Assembly: GCA_021849525.1 (NCBI GenBank)
Contig: JAJZSS010000041.1
Location: 1 to 8,745, forward strand
Length of the DNA stretch: 8,745 nucleotides
Direction: 5' to 3'
From: Chloroflexota bacterium
GTDB taxonomy: Bacteria; Chloroflexota; Anaerolineae; Anaerolineales; UBA4823
A model generated the notes under the pieces. The model was not told the DNA's origin. It saw only the letters and a list, made by a program, of their open reading frames with translations, and ran no database searches. The stretch's first letter is position 1, and the number at the start of each line of letters is the position of its first letter. This document shows, piece after piece, positions 1-6,669 of this stretch. The position numbers and the translations under genes are program-made.

Positions 1-849
1 GGCGTGACCAGCGTCGGTGGGTATACCCCCGCCCATCAGGTTAGGCGAGAGGCAGCCATCATCATACAGCTGCTTGAGCATTGTAAACGCCGCCACGCTG
101 CCGGGACCGTTGATGTAGCCGCTGGCGGTGGTCATGCCTTCATCGATGAACGCCCCGCCCATCGCATAGAAGATTGGCGCCGGCGCCCAGAAATAAGTGC
201 CTCCCTGGGCGTAGCCGTATTTTTCCTGGGCTGGATCGCTTAGCTGGCAGGCGACCGCCACGAATTCTTCCATTGTCTTGGGCGCTGCGCTCAGGCCCTC
301 CTCCTCGAACCAGGTCTTGTTCCACAGCAGTACCTGGGTATTGGTGTTAAGCGGCAGACCGTAGTAATGGCCGTTCCAGTATGTTGTCGAGAGCGGGCCG
401 GGGAAGACCGCAGCTTTCAGGGCCTCAAATTCAGGCATCGCTCCATCGAGTTGTAGCAGAACGCCGTCGTTGGCGTACTGGGGCACCCAGGCGATATCCA
501 GCCGGGCTGCGTCAGGGTAGGAGTTGGCTGCCGAGGCGGTCAGCATCGCTTTTTTGAAACTGTCATCGTCTGAAGCATAGCGCGTGGCTTCGATCTTGAT
601 CTCTGGGTTCTGGTCTTCGAAGGCTGCGACAACCTTGGCCAGCTGCTCGGTTTCAGGGTTGCTCATCGAATGCCAGTAAGTGATGGTCACTGGTTCGCTC
701 GCAGCTGCCGGGGCTTCACTGGCAGTCGTGCCGCTGCTGGCGGGTTCGGTGGGGGCACTGGTTCCAGCTGCCGGAGCGCAGGCGGCAAGCAGCAGGGCAA
801 ACAGCAGCATCAGGCCAAAAAACAGGCGGGTTGATTGTTTGGTTTTCAT
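1..849 (-). CDS. ABC transporter sugar-binding lipoprotein (family 1), C-terminus cut by window edge
   Basis: This is the N-terminal 283 residues of an extracellular solute-binding protein of the MalE/UgpB-like family 1, which captures sugars or oligosaccharides at the outer face of the membrane for an ABC importer. A basic N-terminus and hydrophobic segment (residues 8-21) lead to a lipobox LAAC with the lipidated Cys at 24. A Ala/Ser/Thr/Pro/Glu-rich linker follows (25-52). The mature domain starts with ITYWH (56-60). The family signature region is YYGLPLNTNTQVLLWNK (162-178), preceded by PDAARLDIAWVPQYA (112-126). Full-length members have about 420-450 residues, so roughly a third is missing. 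The start is ATG at 849, with AAGGAG at 855-860. It lies 133 bases downstream of a ROK regulator on the same strand, which suggests a carbohydrate operon whose permeases would lie to the left, outside the window. The exact sugar cannot be told. Confidence 0.93.
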   Translation of the reverse strand, partial: MKTKQSTRLFFGLMLLFALLLAACAPAAGTSAPTEPASSGTTASEAPAAASEPVTITYWHSMSNPETEQLAKVVAAFEDQNPEIKIEATRYASDDDSFKKAMLTASAANSYPDAARLDIAWVPQYANDGVLLQLDGAMPEFEALKAAVFPGPLSTTYWNGHYYGLPLNTNTQVLLWNKTWFEEEGLSAAPKTMEEFVAVACQLSDPAQEKYGYAQGGTYFWAPAPIFYAMGGAFIDEGMTTASGYINGPGSVAAFTMLKQLYDDGCLSPNLMGGGIPTDAGHA

Positions 850-868
850 TACTTCTCCTTATGGATCA

Positions 869-925
869 TCAGCAGATAGCAGAGTACTTGAATCGGGGGA
901 ACGAAAATGGCAATTGATCGGTCAT
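869..925 (-). CDS. Possible 18-residue leader peptide ahead of the sugar-binding gene
   Basis: A short ORF encodes MTDQLPFSFPRFKYSAIC and ends with TGA 19 bases before the sugar-binding protein start. It is notable because a near-perfect Shine-Dalgarno AAGGAGG (934-940) sits 8 bases before its ATG (923-925), stronger than the one of the ROK gene. It has no signal peptide or recognisable domain and lies entirely in the ROK to binding-protein gap. It could be a translated leader that couples or tunes binding-protein expression, or the SD could be coincidental. No conservation can be tested here. Confidence 0.3.
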   Translation of the reverse strand: MTDQLPFSFPRFKYSAIC

Positions 926-933
926 ATGGGAAG

Positions 934-960
934 CCTCCTTCGGCACTCCGTTCGGATGGT
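934..960 (-). promoter_or_regulatory. Leader motif ACCATCCGAA plus AAGGAGG, copy 1
   Basis: On the minus strand the 10-mer ACCATCCGAA (951-960) is followed by CGGAG and then AAGGAGG (934-940). The same 10-mer, fused directly to AAGGAGG, occurs in the leader of aapJ (7931-7946). Both copies face a binding-lipoprotein gene on the same strand, about 100 bases before its start. The plus strand here also shows an imperfect tandem duplication (CTCCTTCGG then CTCCGTTCGG). Function unknown; a shared regulatory or translation-enhancing leader is inferred from the position only. Confidence 0.35.
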
Positions 961-982
961 GAACAAACTCGTGCGTATAATT

Positions 983-2194
983 TTATGGGTTGAGCAGCCC
1001 TGGAGCCGAAAGGACTGGCGGCTCAAACAACTCTCGCAGCACCAGGCTGGCTGCCCCGCGCGCCCAGGCGTCATCGCCCCATGGATCGATCTGGATCTTG
1101 GCGTCCTGCAAGAGCCTGGGCAGTGCCAGTTCTTCGATCGCGGCGCACATCGGTTTAAACAAAAAGTCTCCAGCCCGCGTACCTTCGCCGCTGAAGATGA
1201 TCTTTTGCGGGTTGAATAGTGCAATCAGGTTGACTACGCTCTGCCCGAGGATCCTCCCTGCCCGCCCAAAAATAGCCTGTGCCGCCGCGTCCCCGGCATT
1301 GGCCAGCGCGAGCAGTTCGCATACGTCCGTCACGGGATGCGCCAGCTCACCACGCCCGGCAGATTCGTTTGCCATGCGCACCAATCCGGGATCGGCGACG
1401 AAAGTCTCCAGGCAGCCGTGCTTCCCGCAGGCGCACGCCGGCCCCAGTGGATCGATCACAGTGTGCCCAAACTCGCCGGCACCCCCACCCGCGCCGTGGT
1501 AGAACCGCCCATTCATCACAATTCCCAACCCGACCCCGCGGCCTACAGTGACAACCAGGAAATGATCTACCCCCTGCCCACTGCCGAAATATTTTTCGGC
1601 TAAAGTAAGCGTGTTGACGTCGTTTTCGATGGTGGTCATCACCCGCAGCTTGCGTTTCAATAGATCGCGCAGCGGCACGTCCTGCCAGCCCGAGATGGGT
1701 GACTGGCGCAAAATCCCCCGGGCCGAATCGACAATACCCGCCAGGCCGATCCCGACGCCCAGCAGTTGTTTCTTCGGCACGCCGCTGGATTCCACCAGAC
1801 TGTTTACGACCTGGTTCAGGTCTTGTACCACCTGCGCCGGTTTGTTTCCCGAAAGCGCCGTGGTCGATTTTGCGATCACAGTCGCCTCCAGGTCGGTGAG
1901 GGCTGCAATCGCGCTGTTCTCGGTGAGCTTAATCCCGATGACGAAACCGCCGCTTGGGTTCAAAGCCAGCATGATCGGGGGCCGCCCCCCGGATGAATCA
2001 CCCGGCGATTTTTCCAGCACCAGGTTTTTGCCGATTAGCTCAGCCGTGATCCCCGTGATCGTTGCGGGGCTGAGCCCGGTGCGCCGGGCGATCTCCGCAC
2101 GGCCAAGCGGGCCGTACATCTTGATCGTGTTCAGGACGTTGGAGCGGTTGATGTCGCGGATGAGATCGCGATTGCCAAGCAGGTTAGGAGGCAT
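983..2194 (-). CDS. ROK-family transcriptional regulator (NagC/XylR type)
   Basis: This 403-residue protein has the classic ROK-repressor layout. An N-terminal winged helix-turn-helix covers about residues 7-75, with GRAEIARRTGLSPATITGIT (31-50) as the DNA-binding helices. It is followed by a sugar-kinase-like ROK domain (about 83-390). The zinc motif CxCGxxGCxE is intact (Cys254, Cys256, Cys261, Glu263), preceded by the EFGH motif (241-244). The END motif with the kinase-type Asp (190-192) and the glycine-rich TVGRGVGLG (216-224) are kept, so the sugar pocket looks intact, although repressors of this family are normally not kinases. It probably binds a sugar and releases an operator in response. 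The start at 2194 fits the family beginning (NRDLIRDINRSNVLN), although the Shine-Dalgarno is weak. A consensus promoter lies just upstream and a sugar-binding protein gene follows, so local control of that operon and autoregulation are likely. The sugar cannot be read from the sequence. Confidence 0.95.
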   Translation of the reverse strand: MPPNLLGNRDLIRDINRSNVLNTIKMYGPLGRAEIARRTGLSPATITGITAELIGKNLVLEKSPGDSSGGRPPIMLALNPSGGFVIGIKLTENSAIAALTDLEATVIAKSTTALSGNKPAQVVQDLNQVVNSLVESSGVPKKQLLGVGIGLAGIVDSARGILRQSPISGWQDVPLRDLLKRKLRVMTTIENDVNTLTLAEKYFGSGQGVDHFLVVTVGRGVGLGIVMNGRFYHGAGGGAGEFGHTVIDPLGPACACGKHGCLETFVADPGLVRMANESAGRGELAHPVTDVCELLALANAGDAAAQAIFGRAGRILGQSVVNLIALFNPQKIIFSGEGTRAGDFLFKPMCAAIEELALPRLLQDAKIQIDPWGDDAWARGAASLVLRELFEPPVLSAPGLLNP

Positions 2195-2202
2195 AGTTAC
2201 TT

Positions 2203-2219
2203 TCTTTAGTGAATAAAGA
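2203..2219 (-). promoter_or_regulatory. Candidate operator for the ROK regulator
   Basis: A perfect inverted repeat TCTTTA-N5-TAAAGA spans 17 bases between the promoter -10 box and the ROK start codon, covering the expected transcription start (around 2220). AT-rich dyads with a 5-base centre at or near the promoter are typical of NagC/XylR-type ROK operators. It would allow autorepression. No second copy was found ahead of the binding-protein gene, so this is inference from symmetry and position. Confidence 0.4.
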
Positions 2220-2226
2220 TACTTCG

Positions 2227-2254
2227 ATTATAGACCGTTTTCTTCTCTTGTCAA
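2227..2254 (-). promoter_or_regulatory. Consensus sigma-70 promoter of the ROK gene
   Basis: Read on the minus strand, a perfect -35 TTGACA (2249-2254) and a perfect -10 TATAAT (2227-2232) are separated by 16 bases. Transcription would start around 2220, giving a leader of about 26 bases before the ROK ATG at 2194. A full-consensus promoter suits a gene or operon held down by a repressor. Confidence 0.8.
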
Positions 2255-2513
2255 GTGGTAGCCTTTTAGCTCCCAGGGCAGTTGCTTAGTTATCTTTTGG
2301 ATGGATGGGTGATTAAGTGGATGCAGTAAATCATGCTGCGGTCTTTACCTGTTTTCTTGGCGCCTGTCTGCCGCACCGTGACTGCCGGCGGGCTCATACC
2401 ACTCGGTTTTTCACAACTCCATCGCATCGGCCTCGCCAGATTACACGATGTCATAAGCATCCCGGCGATACTCAGGAGCAAAATTGATTTTGTAACTGGC
2501 TTTGAAGATACCA
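2255..2513. other. Intergenic stretch without a recognisable gene
   Basis: I find no supported gene here. The minus strand has a 74-75 codon frame (2290-2517) whose ATG (2512-2514) overlaps the L,D-transpeptidase stop as TGATG. Its start is faintly signal-like (SILLLSIAGMLMTSC), but the rest resembles no family I know. No terminator or promoter stands out. Confidence 0.4.
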
Positions 2514-2711
2514 TCACGTTTCATTCGCCTCAACCTTGGTTCCGCCCGGTAGGCCAATCGTCATATCACCGGGATCGTACGGAACCGAAGGCTGTGTCCA
2601 GCGGAAGATCAGTTTAGCATCTTCAGGCCGAGCGTTTATGCAACCGCGCGACAGCGGTTCCCCGAAATTGTTGTGCCAGAAGGTAGAGTGTACCGCCACA
2701 CCGCAGCGGTC
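2514..2711 (-). pseudogene. L,D-transpeptidase (YkuD) C-terminal remnant
   Basis: The last 65 codons are clearly the catalytic end of a YkuD L,D-transpeptidase, an envelope enzyme that cross-links peptidoglycan stems 3-3 or anchors proteins. The sequence GVAVHSTFWHNNFG contains the conserved His, and SRGCIN contains the catalytic Cys of the HGC/RGC motif. A typical tail follows (ARPEDAKLIFRW, then YDPGD and PGGT) and ends at a natural stop. Everything upstream is missing. The frame runs open to 2861, but that extra part does not look like the domain and lies under a plus-strand lipoprotein start. The usual Trp-Val/Phe-Asp approach to the active site seems to have lost several bases around 2710-2720 (LSNYPGFDRCGV). 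No start or Shine-Dalgarno is convincing, so this is most likely a 5'-deleted gene. The active-site residues themselves are unmutated, which suggests recent loss. Confidence 0.75.
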
Positions 2712-2770
2712 AAACCCAGGATAATTCGAAAGACAATCCAGCAGTACACTGGCTAATGGAGATGCTATCC

Positions 2771-2977
2771 ATGCCCCGAAACATTCGCCAGGTCTCCTTA
2801 CTCTTCTTGGCTTTAATGATCGGGTTTTCCGGTTTACTGACTGCCTGTGGTGTAAAATCATCTATCGAAGGTCATGACCTGACAATGGCTTCGCTCGATG
2901 GCATGCCATTAAAAATAATAAACTGTCCCGTAGCCGTCCAGCGGACCTATCCTTTTGGTGGGTCCCCCCTCCGCTGA
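2771..2977 (+). pseudogene. Short lipoprotein, probably a truncated gene (PCYCGC-lipoprotein-like start)
   Basis: This frame encodes 68 residues from ATG 2771, with GGAG at 2758-2761 nine bases upstream; an in-frame ATG at 2756 is less likely. It begins with a good lipoprotein signal: basic start, hydrophobic segment 8-23, and lipobox LTAC with Cys at 26. The following HDLTMASLDGMPLKIINCPV and VQRTYPF resemble, from memory, the region ahead of the metal-like PCYCGC motif in small bacterial lipoproteins of that family. That cysteine motif is absent: the frame ends after GGSPLR, and I do not find the motif in nearby frames. Most likely it is a 3'-truncated, decaying gene. A genuine 68-residue lipoprotein cannot be excluded. 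It stands head to head with the transpeptidase remnant, which is truncated on the facing side. Confidence 0.45.
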
Positions 2978-3384
2978 GCGTATGAGATTCTGGTGGCATC
3001 AGATTTTATTGTGTATAAGCTGAGACTTCACTGGAGGGCAGCATTCATTATTCGATAGATTTTTTAAGGTTCGACCTCTTGACTTCTAATAGCAGGTCTT
3101 CTTAGCTTCCTGGGAAATTTACTTGCCAGTGATTGAACGGTGACCGAGAGGTAGCTCCGTATCTCCTCATCCACTGGCAACTCTGCTATGAAATTGTTTG
3201 ATCTGCACTGCGGGTGATCCTGGTCGACAAACGGAACTGGGTGATAGACGCTGATGATGATCTGATATACGACTGCACTCACTCCCAGGTGTTGGAGGTG
3301 GCCCGCTGGTGGATGTCTCTTATTAATATTCATTCAACACTATCAAGGGAACTTCCGAACCCGCATAAGTGAAACATCTTCCTT
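2978..3384. other. Gene-poor stretch; one doubtful minus-strand frame
   Basis: About 400 bases without a gene I can support. The minus strand has an 89-codon frame (3064-3333; ATG 3333, no Shine-Dalgarno) ending in KFPRKLRRPAIRSQEVEP. It has no signal, domain or recognisable relative. It might be the tail of a decayed protein, as the neighbouring remnants would suggest, but its composition does not set it apart from chance. Confidence 0.35.
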
Positions 3385-3403
3385 GCAGAATTTCGAGTTC
3401 TGC
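3385..3403 (-). terminator. Weak hairpin downstream of aapP
   Basis: Nineteen bases after the aapP stop the minus strand reads GCAGAA-N7-TTCTGC, a 6-bp perfect stem with a 7-base loop. It is not followed by a T run, so it is a poor intrinsic terminator. It may mark or protect the 3' end of the aap transcript. Confidence 0.3.
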
Positions 3404-3422
3404 GTTCGCTGAAAAGTAAAAT

Positions 3423-4181
3423 CTAATGCGATAGGATCTGCGACAGGAACAGCTTTGTGCGGTCTTGCTGCGGGTTTTTGAAGATCTGGTCAGGTGTGCC
3501 GCTCTCCACGATCAAGCCCCCATCGAAGAAATACATGCGATGAGCGACCGCCCGCGCGAAGCCCATCTCATGTGTGACCACCAGCATGGTCATCCCACTC
3601 TTCGCCAACTCAACCATCACATCCAGCACCTCTTTAATCATCTCCGGGTCAAGCGCCGAAGTCGGCTCGTCGAAGAGCATGATTTTCGGCTGCATCGCCA
3701 ACGCCCGTGCGATGGCGACTCGCTGCTGCTGACCACCTGAGAGTTGACCAGGGAATTTCTGCGCCTGCTCTGGGATGCCCACCCGTTCCAGCAGCTGCAT
3801 TGCGATTTCGTCTGCTTTCTCCTTTGACCACCTGCGCACCCAGATTGGTGCCAGGGTGATGTTCTGCAGCACGGTCAGGTGTGGGAACAGGTTGAATTGC
3901 TGGAATACCATCCCGATCTCCCGTCGTACCCGCTCGATGTTGCGCACGTCATGTGAGAGTTCGATACCATCGATGATGATCGTACCGCGTTGGTGCTCCT
4001 CCAGGCGGTTCAGCGTGCGGATGAAGGTCGATTTACCAGAGCCAGAAGGACCGAAGATCACGATTACCTCGCCAATCTTCACTTCCATGTTGATCCCTTT
4101 CAAAGCCTGGAAGTTGTCGAACCACTTATGTACGTCACGGGCGATGACGATCGGTTGGTCGTCCTTATTCTGTTCGCTCAT
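3423..4181 (-). CDS. aapP: Amino-acid ABC transporter ATP-binding protein AapP
   Basis: This 252-residue protein is the cytoplasmic ATPase of the polar/general amino-acid importer (GlnQ/HisP/AapP family) and drives uptake by a homodimer bound to AapQ-AapM. All ATPase motifs are intact: Walker [10 protein letters not shown] (44-52), Q-loop [11 protein letters not shown] (93-103), signature LSGGQQQR (147-154), Walker B IMLFDE with catalytic Glu172, D-loop SALD (175-178) and H-loop His204. Trp20/Phe21 are placed as the A-loop aromatics. I place the start at ATG 4181, 13 bases after the aapM stop with GAGGG just upstream. A GTG at 4211 in the same frame would add ten residues and overlap aapM by 17 bases, but it aligns less well with the usual family N-terminus. 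It is the last gene of the operon. Confidence 0.94.
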   Translation of the reverse strand: MSEQNKDDQPIVIARDVHKWFDNFQALKGINMEVKIGEVIVIFGPSGSGKSTFIRTLNRLEEHQRGTIIIDGIELSHDVRNIERVRREIGMVFQQFNLFPHLTVLQNITLAPIWVRRWSKEKADEIAMQLLERVGIPEQAQKFPGQLSGGQQQRVAIARALAMQPKIMLFDEPTSALDPEMIKEVLDVMVELAKSGMTMLVVTHEMGFARAVAHRMYFFDGGLIVESGTPDQIFKNPQQDRTKLFLSQILSH

Positions 4182-4194
4182 AGTTCCCTCTGTT

Positions 4195-5403
4195 CTAGCG
4201 TTCTCCGACACCCAAAGCTTTCTCTAACTGCAAGCTGGCGTATGACATAAAGTAGCTGAACACCCAAAAGATCACCGCAATGAACAGATAAACTTCCATC
4301 TGCAGCCGTACGAACTCAGGATTTAAGTTTAACACTGCATTACCAATCCCCAATAAATCATTAATTCCCACGATGTAAACCAGGGTAGTGTCCTTGAACA
4401 GCGAGATGAACTGTCCAACGATCGTTGGGATCACCAATCGCAGCGCCTGGGGCAGAACGATCAAAATTGTGATATGGAAGTTTTTCAACCCCATCGCTTT
4501 AGCAGCTTCCACCTGTCCGGGTGGAATGGCTTGCAGCCCTCCGCGCACGTTCTCAGCGGTGTAAGCCGCACTGAAGACTACGGTGCCCATCAGAGCGCGG
4601 ATCACCCGGTCGATTCTCGATTCGCTGGGCAGGAAGAGCGCCAGAATGATCGAGAACATAAATAATATCGTGACCAGGGGTACACCACGCACAACTTCAA
4701 TGAAGAAAATCGAAAACAGTTTGACTACCGGCAGGGATGAACGTCTGCCTAGCGCCAGTAGCACCCCGATGGGAAAGGATAGCACGATCCCACCGACTGA
4801 GAGCAGAAGAGTGATCAGCAGCCCACCCCACACTGTCGTCGGGACTTTTGGCAGCAGGCTGGAGTTCTCAAATCCTGGCAGGATCACTAGCGGAATCAAC
4901 AGTAGAGTGATCAACCACAACGTCGCAACGTGACGACCGTGGACAGACTGAAGCCTCCCGATCCGGTACCCCAGGTAGATCAGGAATGGATTGATGAGCA
5001 TGAACGCTCGTATTGGGAGCGTTATGGTGGTTGTTTCCAACGGAAAAACAGCCAGGATGCCCAGCAGAATGCCCATAAAAATAGCAAATGCCCTGACATA
5101 TCGCTTCCAAACACCCCAGCTCATGCCCACCAGGAAGGTGACCATCAGTAGGCTTATGCCTGCACGCCACAGTTCCTCCCGGGGGTACTGGCCTACCAAA
5201 TACAGGAGTGGGGCCACTGTCACCGGACGCCAGTCTGCAGTGTTAAACACCCAGGTGATGATGTTAATCAGGGTAAAGTACACCACCGTTGCACCCAGGA
5301 TCGTTAGCAGACTGTTGTACCAGTTGCTGAACAGGTTCTTTCGGATCCATTCCATCGCGCCAGGTGGTGAAGGAGGGCCTACTCCATCAGAGGTGGATGT
5401 CAT
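4195..5403 (-). CDS. aapM: Amino-acid ABC transporter permease AapM
   Basis: This 402-residue inner-membrane permease is one half of the amino-acid channel. After a hydrophilic N-terminus (1-30) come several hydrophobic segments (about 33-52, 82-98, 104-120, 133-147, 160-175), then the HisM/GlnP-type transport domain (about 190-395). The cytoplasmic EAA loop that docks on the ATPase is clear at 299-322 (EAAKAMGL, then LPQALR). [15 protein letters not shown] (236-250) and the [11 protein letters not shown] region (336-346) are typical of polar amino-acid permeases. The long N-terminal half with extra membrane segments separates AapM from short HisM-type permeases. Its ATG lies only 2 bases after the aapQ stop with little Shine-Dalgarno of its own, so translation is probably coupled to aapQ. 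Confidence 0.92.
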   Translation of the reverse strand: MTSTSDGVGPPSPPGAMEWIRKNLFSNWYNSLLTILGATVVYFTLINIITWVFNTADWRPVTVAPLLYLVGQYPREELWRAGISLLMVTFLVGMSWGVWKRYVRAFAIFMGILLGILAVFPLETTTITLPIRAFMLINPFLIYLGYRIGRLQSVHGRHVATLWLITLLLIPLVILPGFENSSLLPKVPTTVWGGLLITLLLSVGGIVLSFPIGVLLALGRRSSLPVVKLFSIFFIEVVRGVPLVTILFMFSIILALFLPSESRIDRVIRALMGTVVFSAAYTAENVRGGLQAIPPGQVEAAKAMGLKNFHITILIVLPQALRLVIPTIVGQFISLFKDTTLVYIVGINDLLGIGNAVLNLNPEFVRLQMEVYLFIAVIFWVFSYFMSYASLQLEKALGVGER

Positions 5404-5405
5404 AT

Positions 5406-6587
5406 TTATCGCTCGATAAATTGCACGCGTTTATTGTATATATTCAGGATAATCGAAGTCAGAAGACTGATGGCGAGATAGGTCGCCATGATCAAGATAA
5501 AGACCGGCACAGCTCGACCTGCCTGATTGATGGTGACCTTTCCGATTGCAAAGAGCTCCTGGTAGCCAATCGCCAGTGCCAGGCTCGAGTTCTTCGTCAA
5601 ATTCAAATACTGGCTGATCATTGGCGGGATGATGACGCGCATCGCCTGCGGAATGATGATTAACATCAAAACCTGAGAGTAGCGCAGTCCCACTGCACTG
5701 GCTGCTTCGATCTGCCCCTTCTGCACAGCGAGGATGCCAGCTCGGAACACCTCAGCGATAAACGCGGCAGTATACATGGCTAGGCCGATCAACAGAGCTG
5801 CAAACTCGGTTGTCAGGCGCAATCCGCCCTGAAAGTTGAAGCCCTGCAGCACCGGGACATCGAACCATAGCGGCTCACCACCAGAAGCGAACCAGCCAAT
5901 CAGTGGCACCAGGATCAGTACCGTCAGGCTGACCCTGCCGAAATACGTCTCCCTGCCTTTGTCCTCCCGGATACGGCGTAGTACAACCCACGTGATGATC
6001 GCCAGGATGATACCAGCTGCAATCGAGGTTGCGAATAGAGCACCCCTGTCAGATAAGTGGGGCCAGGTAAGGTAAAAGCCCCTCTGGTTGATGTATGTTG
6101 GTCCTGGTAGTGTAATGCTCTCTTTTACATCTGGAAGCCGGGTAAAGACACCGAAATACCACAGAAACAGCAAGACCAAAAGAGGTATGTTGCGGTGAAA
6201 CTCGATATAAGCCAGCGCGATGCGGCTGATAAGCCAGTTGGAAGAGAGCCGCATCAGACCGATGAGAAAGCCCAACAGTGTGGCGAACAGGATTCCCAAA
6301 ACGGACACTACAAGGGTGTTGATCAGCCCGACCAGGACGGCTCTTCCAAAGGACATGGTTGATTCATAAGGGATGAAAGATTCCTTGATCGGGAAACCTG
6401 CAGCTTCATCCAGGAATCCGTAACTTAGCGGCATGCCGCGCTGCTGGGTGATCTCTAAGAAGTTGCCAATCGCCCAGTAAAGGATTCCAAAGACAACGAG
6501 TGAAGAAATGATTTGCGCGGCAGCTTTAAGCACGCGCTCGTCACGCCAGATGGGGGTTTTCTTGTGGAAATACTTATCTGTTACCAT
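5406..6587 (-). CDS. aapQ: Amino-acid ABC transporter permease AapQ
   Basis: This 393-residue inner-membrane permease pairs with AapM to form the amino-acid channel. It has a basic N-terminus, a first membrane segment at about 23-43 and a second at 84-110. The family stretch EFHRNIPLLVLLFLWYFG (129-146) follows, then a long insert with further hydrophobic segments (187-204, 219-233). The transport-domain core has its EAA loop at 294-317 (EAASAVGL, then IPQAMR) and ends with LTKNSSLALAIGY (330-342). The insert between the early and late parts of the domain is a known feature of AapQ-type proteins. The start at ATG 6587 lacks a strong Shine-Dalgarno. It lies downstream of an intercistronic hairpin, which suggests less product than aapJ. 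Confidence 0.92.
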   Translation of the reverse strand: MVTDKYFHKKTPIWRDERVLKAAAQIISSLVVFGILYWAIGNFLEITQQRGMPLSYGFLDEAAGFPIKESFIPYESTMSFGRAVLVGLINTLVVSVLGILFATLLGFLIGLMRLSSNWLISRIALAYIEFHRNIPLLVLLFLWYFGVFTRLPDVKESITLPGPTYINQRGFYLTWPHLSDRGALFATSIAAGIILAIITWVVLRRIREDKGRETYFGRVSLTVLILVPLIGWFASGGEPLWFDVPVLQGFNFQGGLRLTTEFAALLIGLAMYTAAFIAEVFRAGILAVQKGQIEAASAVGLRYSQVLMLIIIPQAMRVIIPPMISQYLNLTKNSSLALAIGYQELFAIGKVTINQAGRAVPVFILIMATYLAISLLTSIILNIYNKRVQFIER

Positions 6588-6609
6588 CAGGTGTCTTGGT
6601 GGTCCCGGC

Positions 6610-6651
6610 GTTGGGTGTGCAGTCCATTAGCAAGCAGGCTGCACACCCAAC
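6610..6651 (-). promoter_or_regulatory. Intercistronic 13-bp hairpin between aapJ and aapQ
   Basis: A perfect inverted repeat pairs GTTGGGTGTGCAG (6610-6622) with CTGCACACCCAAC (6639-6651) around a 16-base loop. It begins 18 bases after the aapJ stop and ends 22 bases before the aapQ start. Neither side carries a T run, so it is not a standard terminator. Hairpins in this position in binding-protein operons (such as malE-malF) protect the upstream mRNA from 3' exonucleases and lower distal expression; that role is inferred here. Confidence 0.7.
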
Positions 6652-6669
6652 CAGGAGTGTCTATAACGA

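Noticed and set aside
680..1219. Plus-strand 179-codon frame
   Set aside because: It lies opposite the sugar-binding protein start, the gap and the ROK 3' end, all clearly coding or regulatory on the minus strand.
1611..2216. Plus-strand 201-codon frame opposite the ROK gene
   Set aside because: It is a mirror frame of a well-supported ROK coding sequence with intact motifs.
2290..2517. Minus-strand 75-codon frame beginning at the transpeptidase stop, with a faintly signal-like start
   Set aside because: The hydrophobic segment is short and the Met at -3 is a poor lipobox. The remainder matches nothing known, and the region is surrounded by remnants.
3064..3333. Minus-strand 89-codon frame
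   Set aside because: No Shine-Dalgarno, domain or signal; mentioned only as a doubtful frame in the gene-poor stretch.
4182..4211. GTG start for AapP giving a ten-residue extension overlapping aapM
   Set aside because: ATG 4181 has a purine-rich site just before it and fits the family length; the extension adds no conserved sequence.
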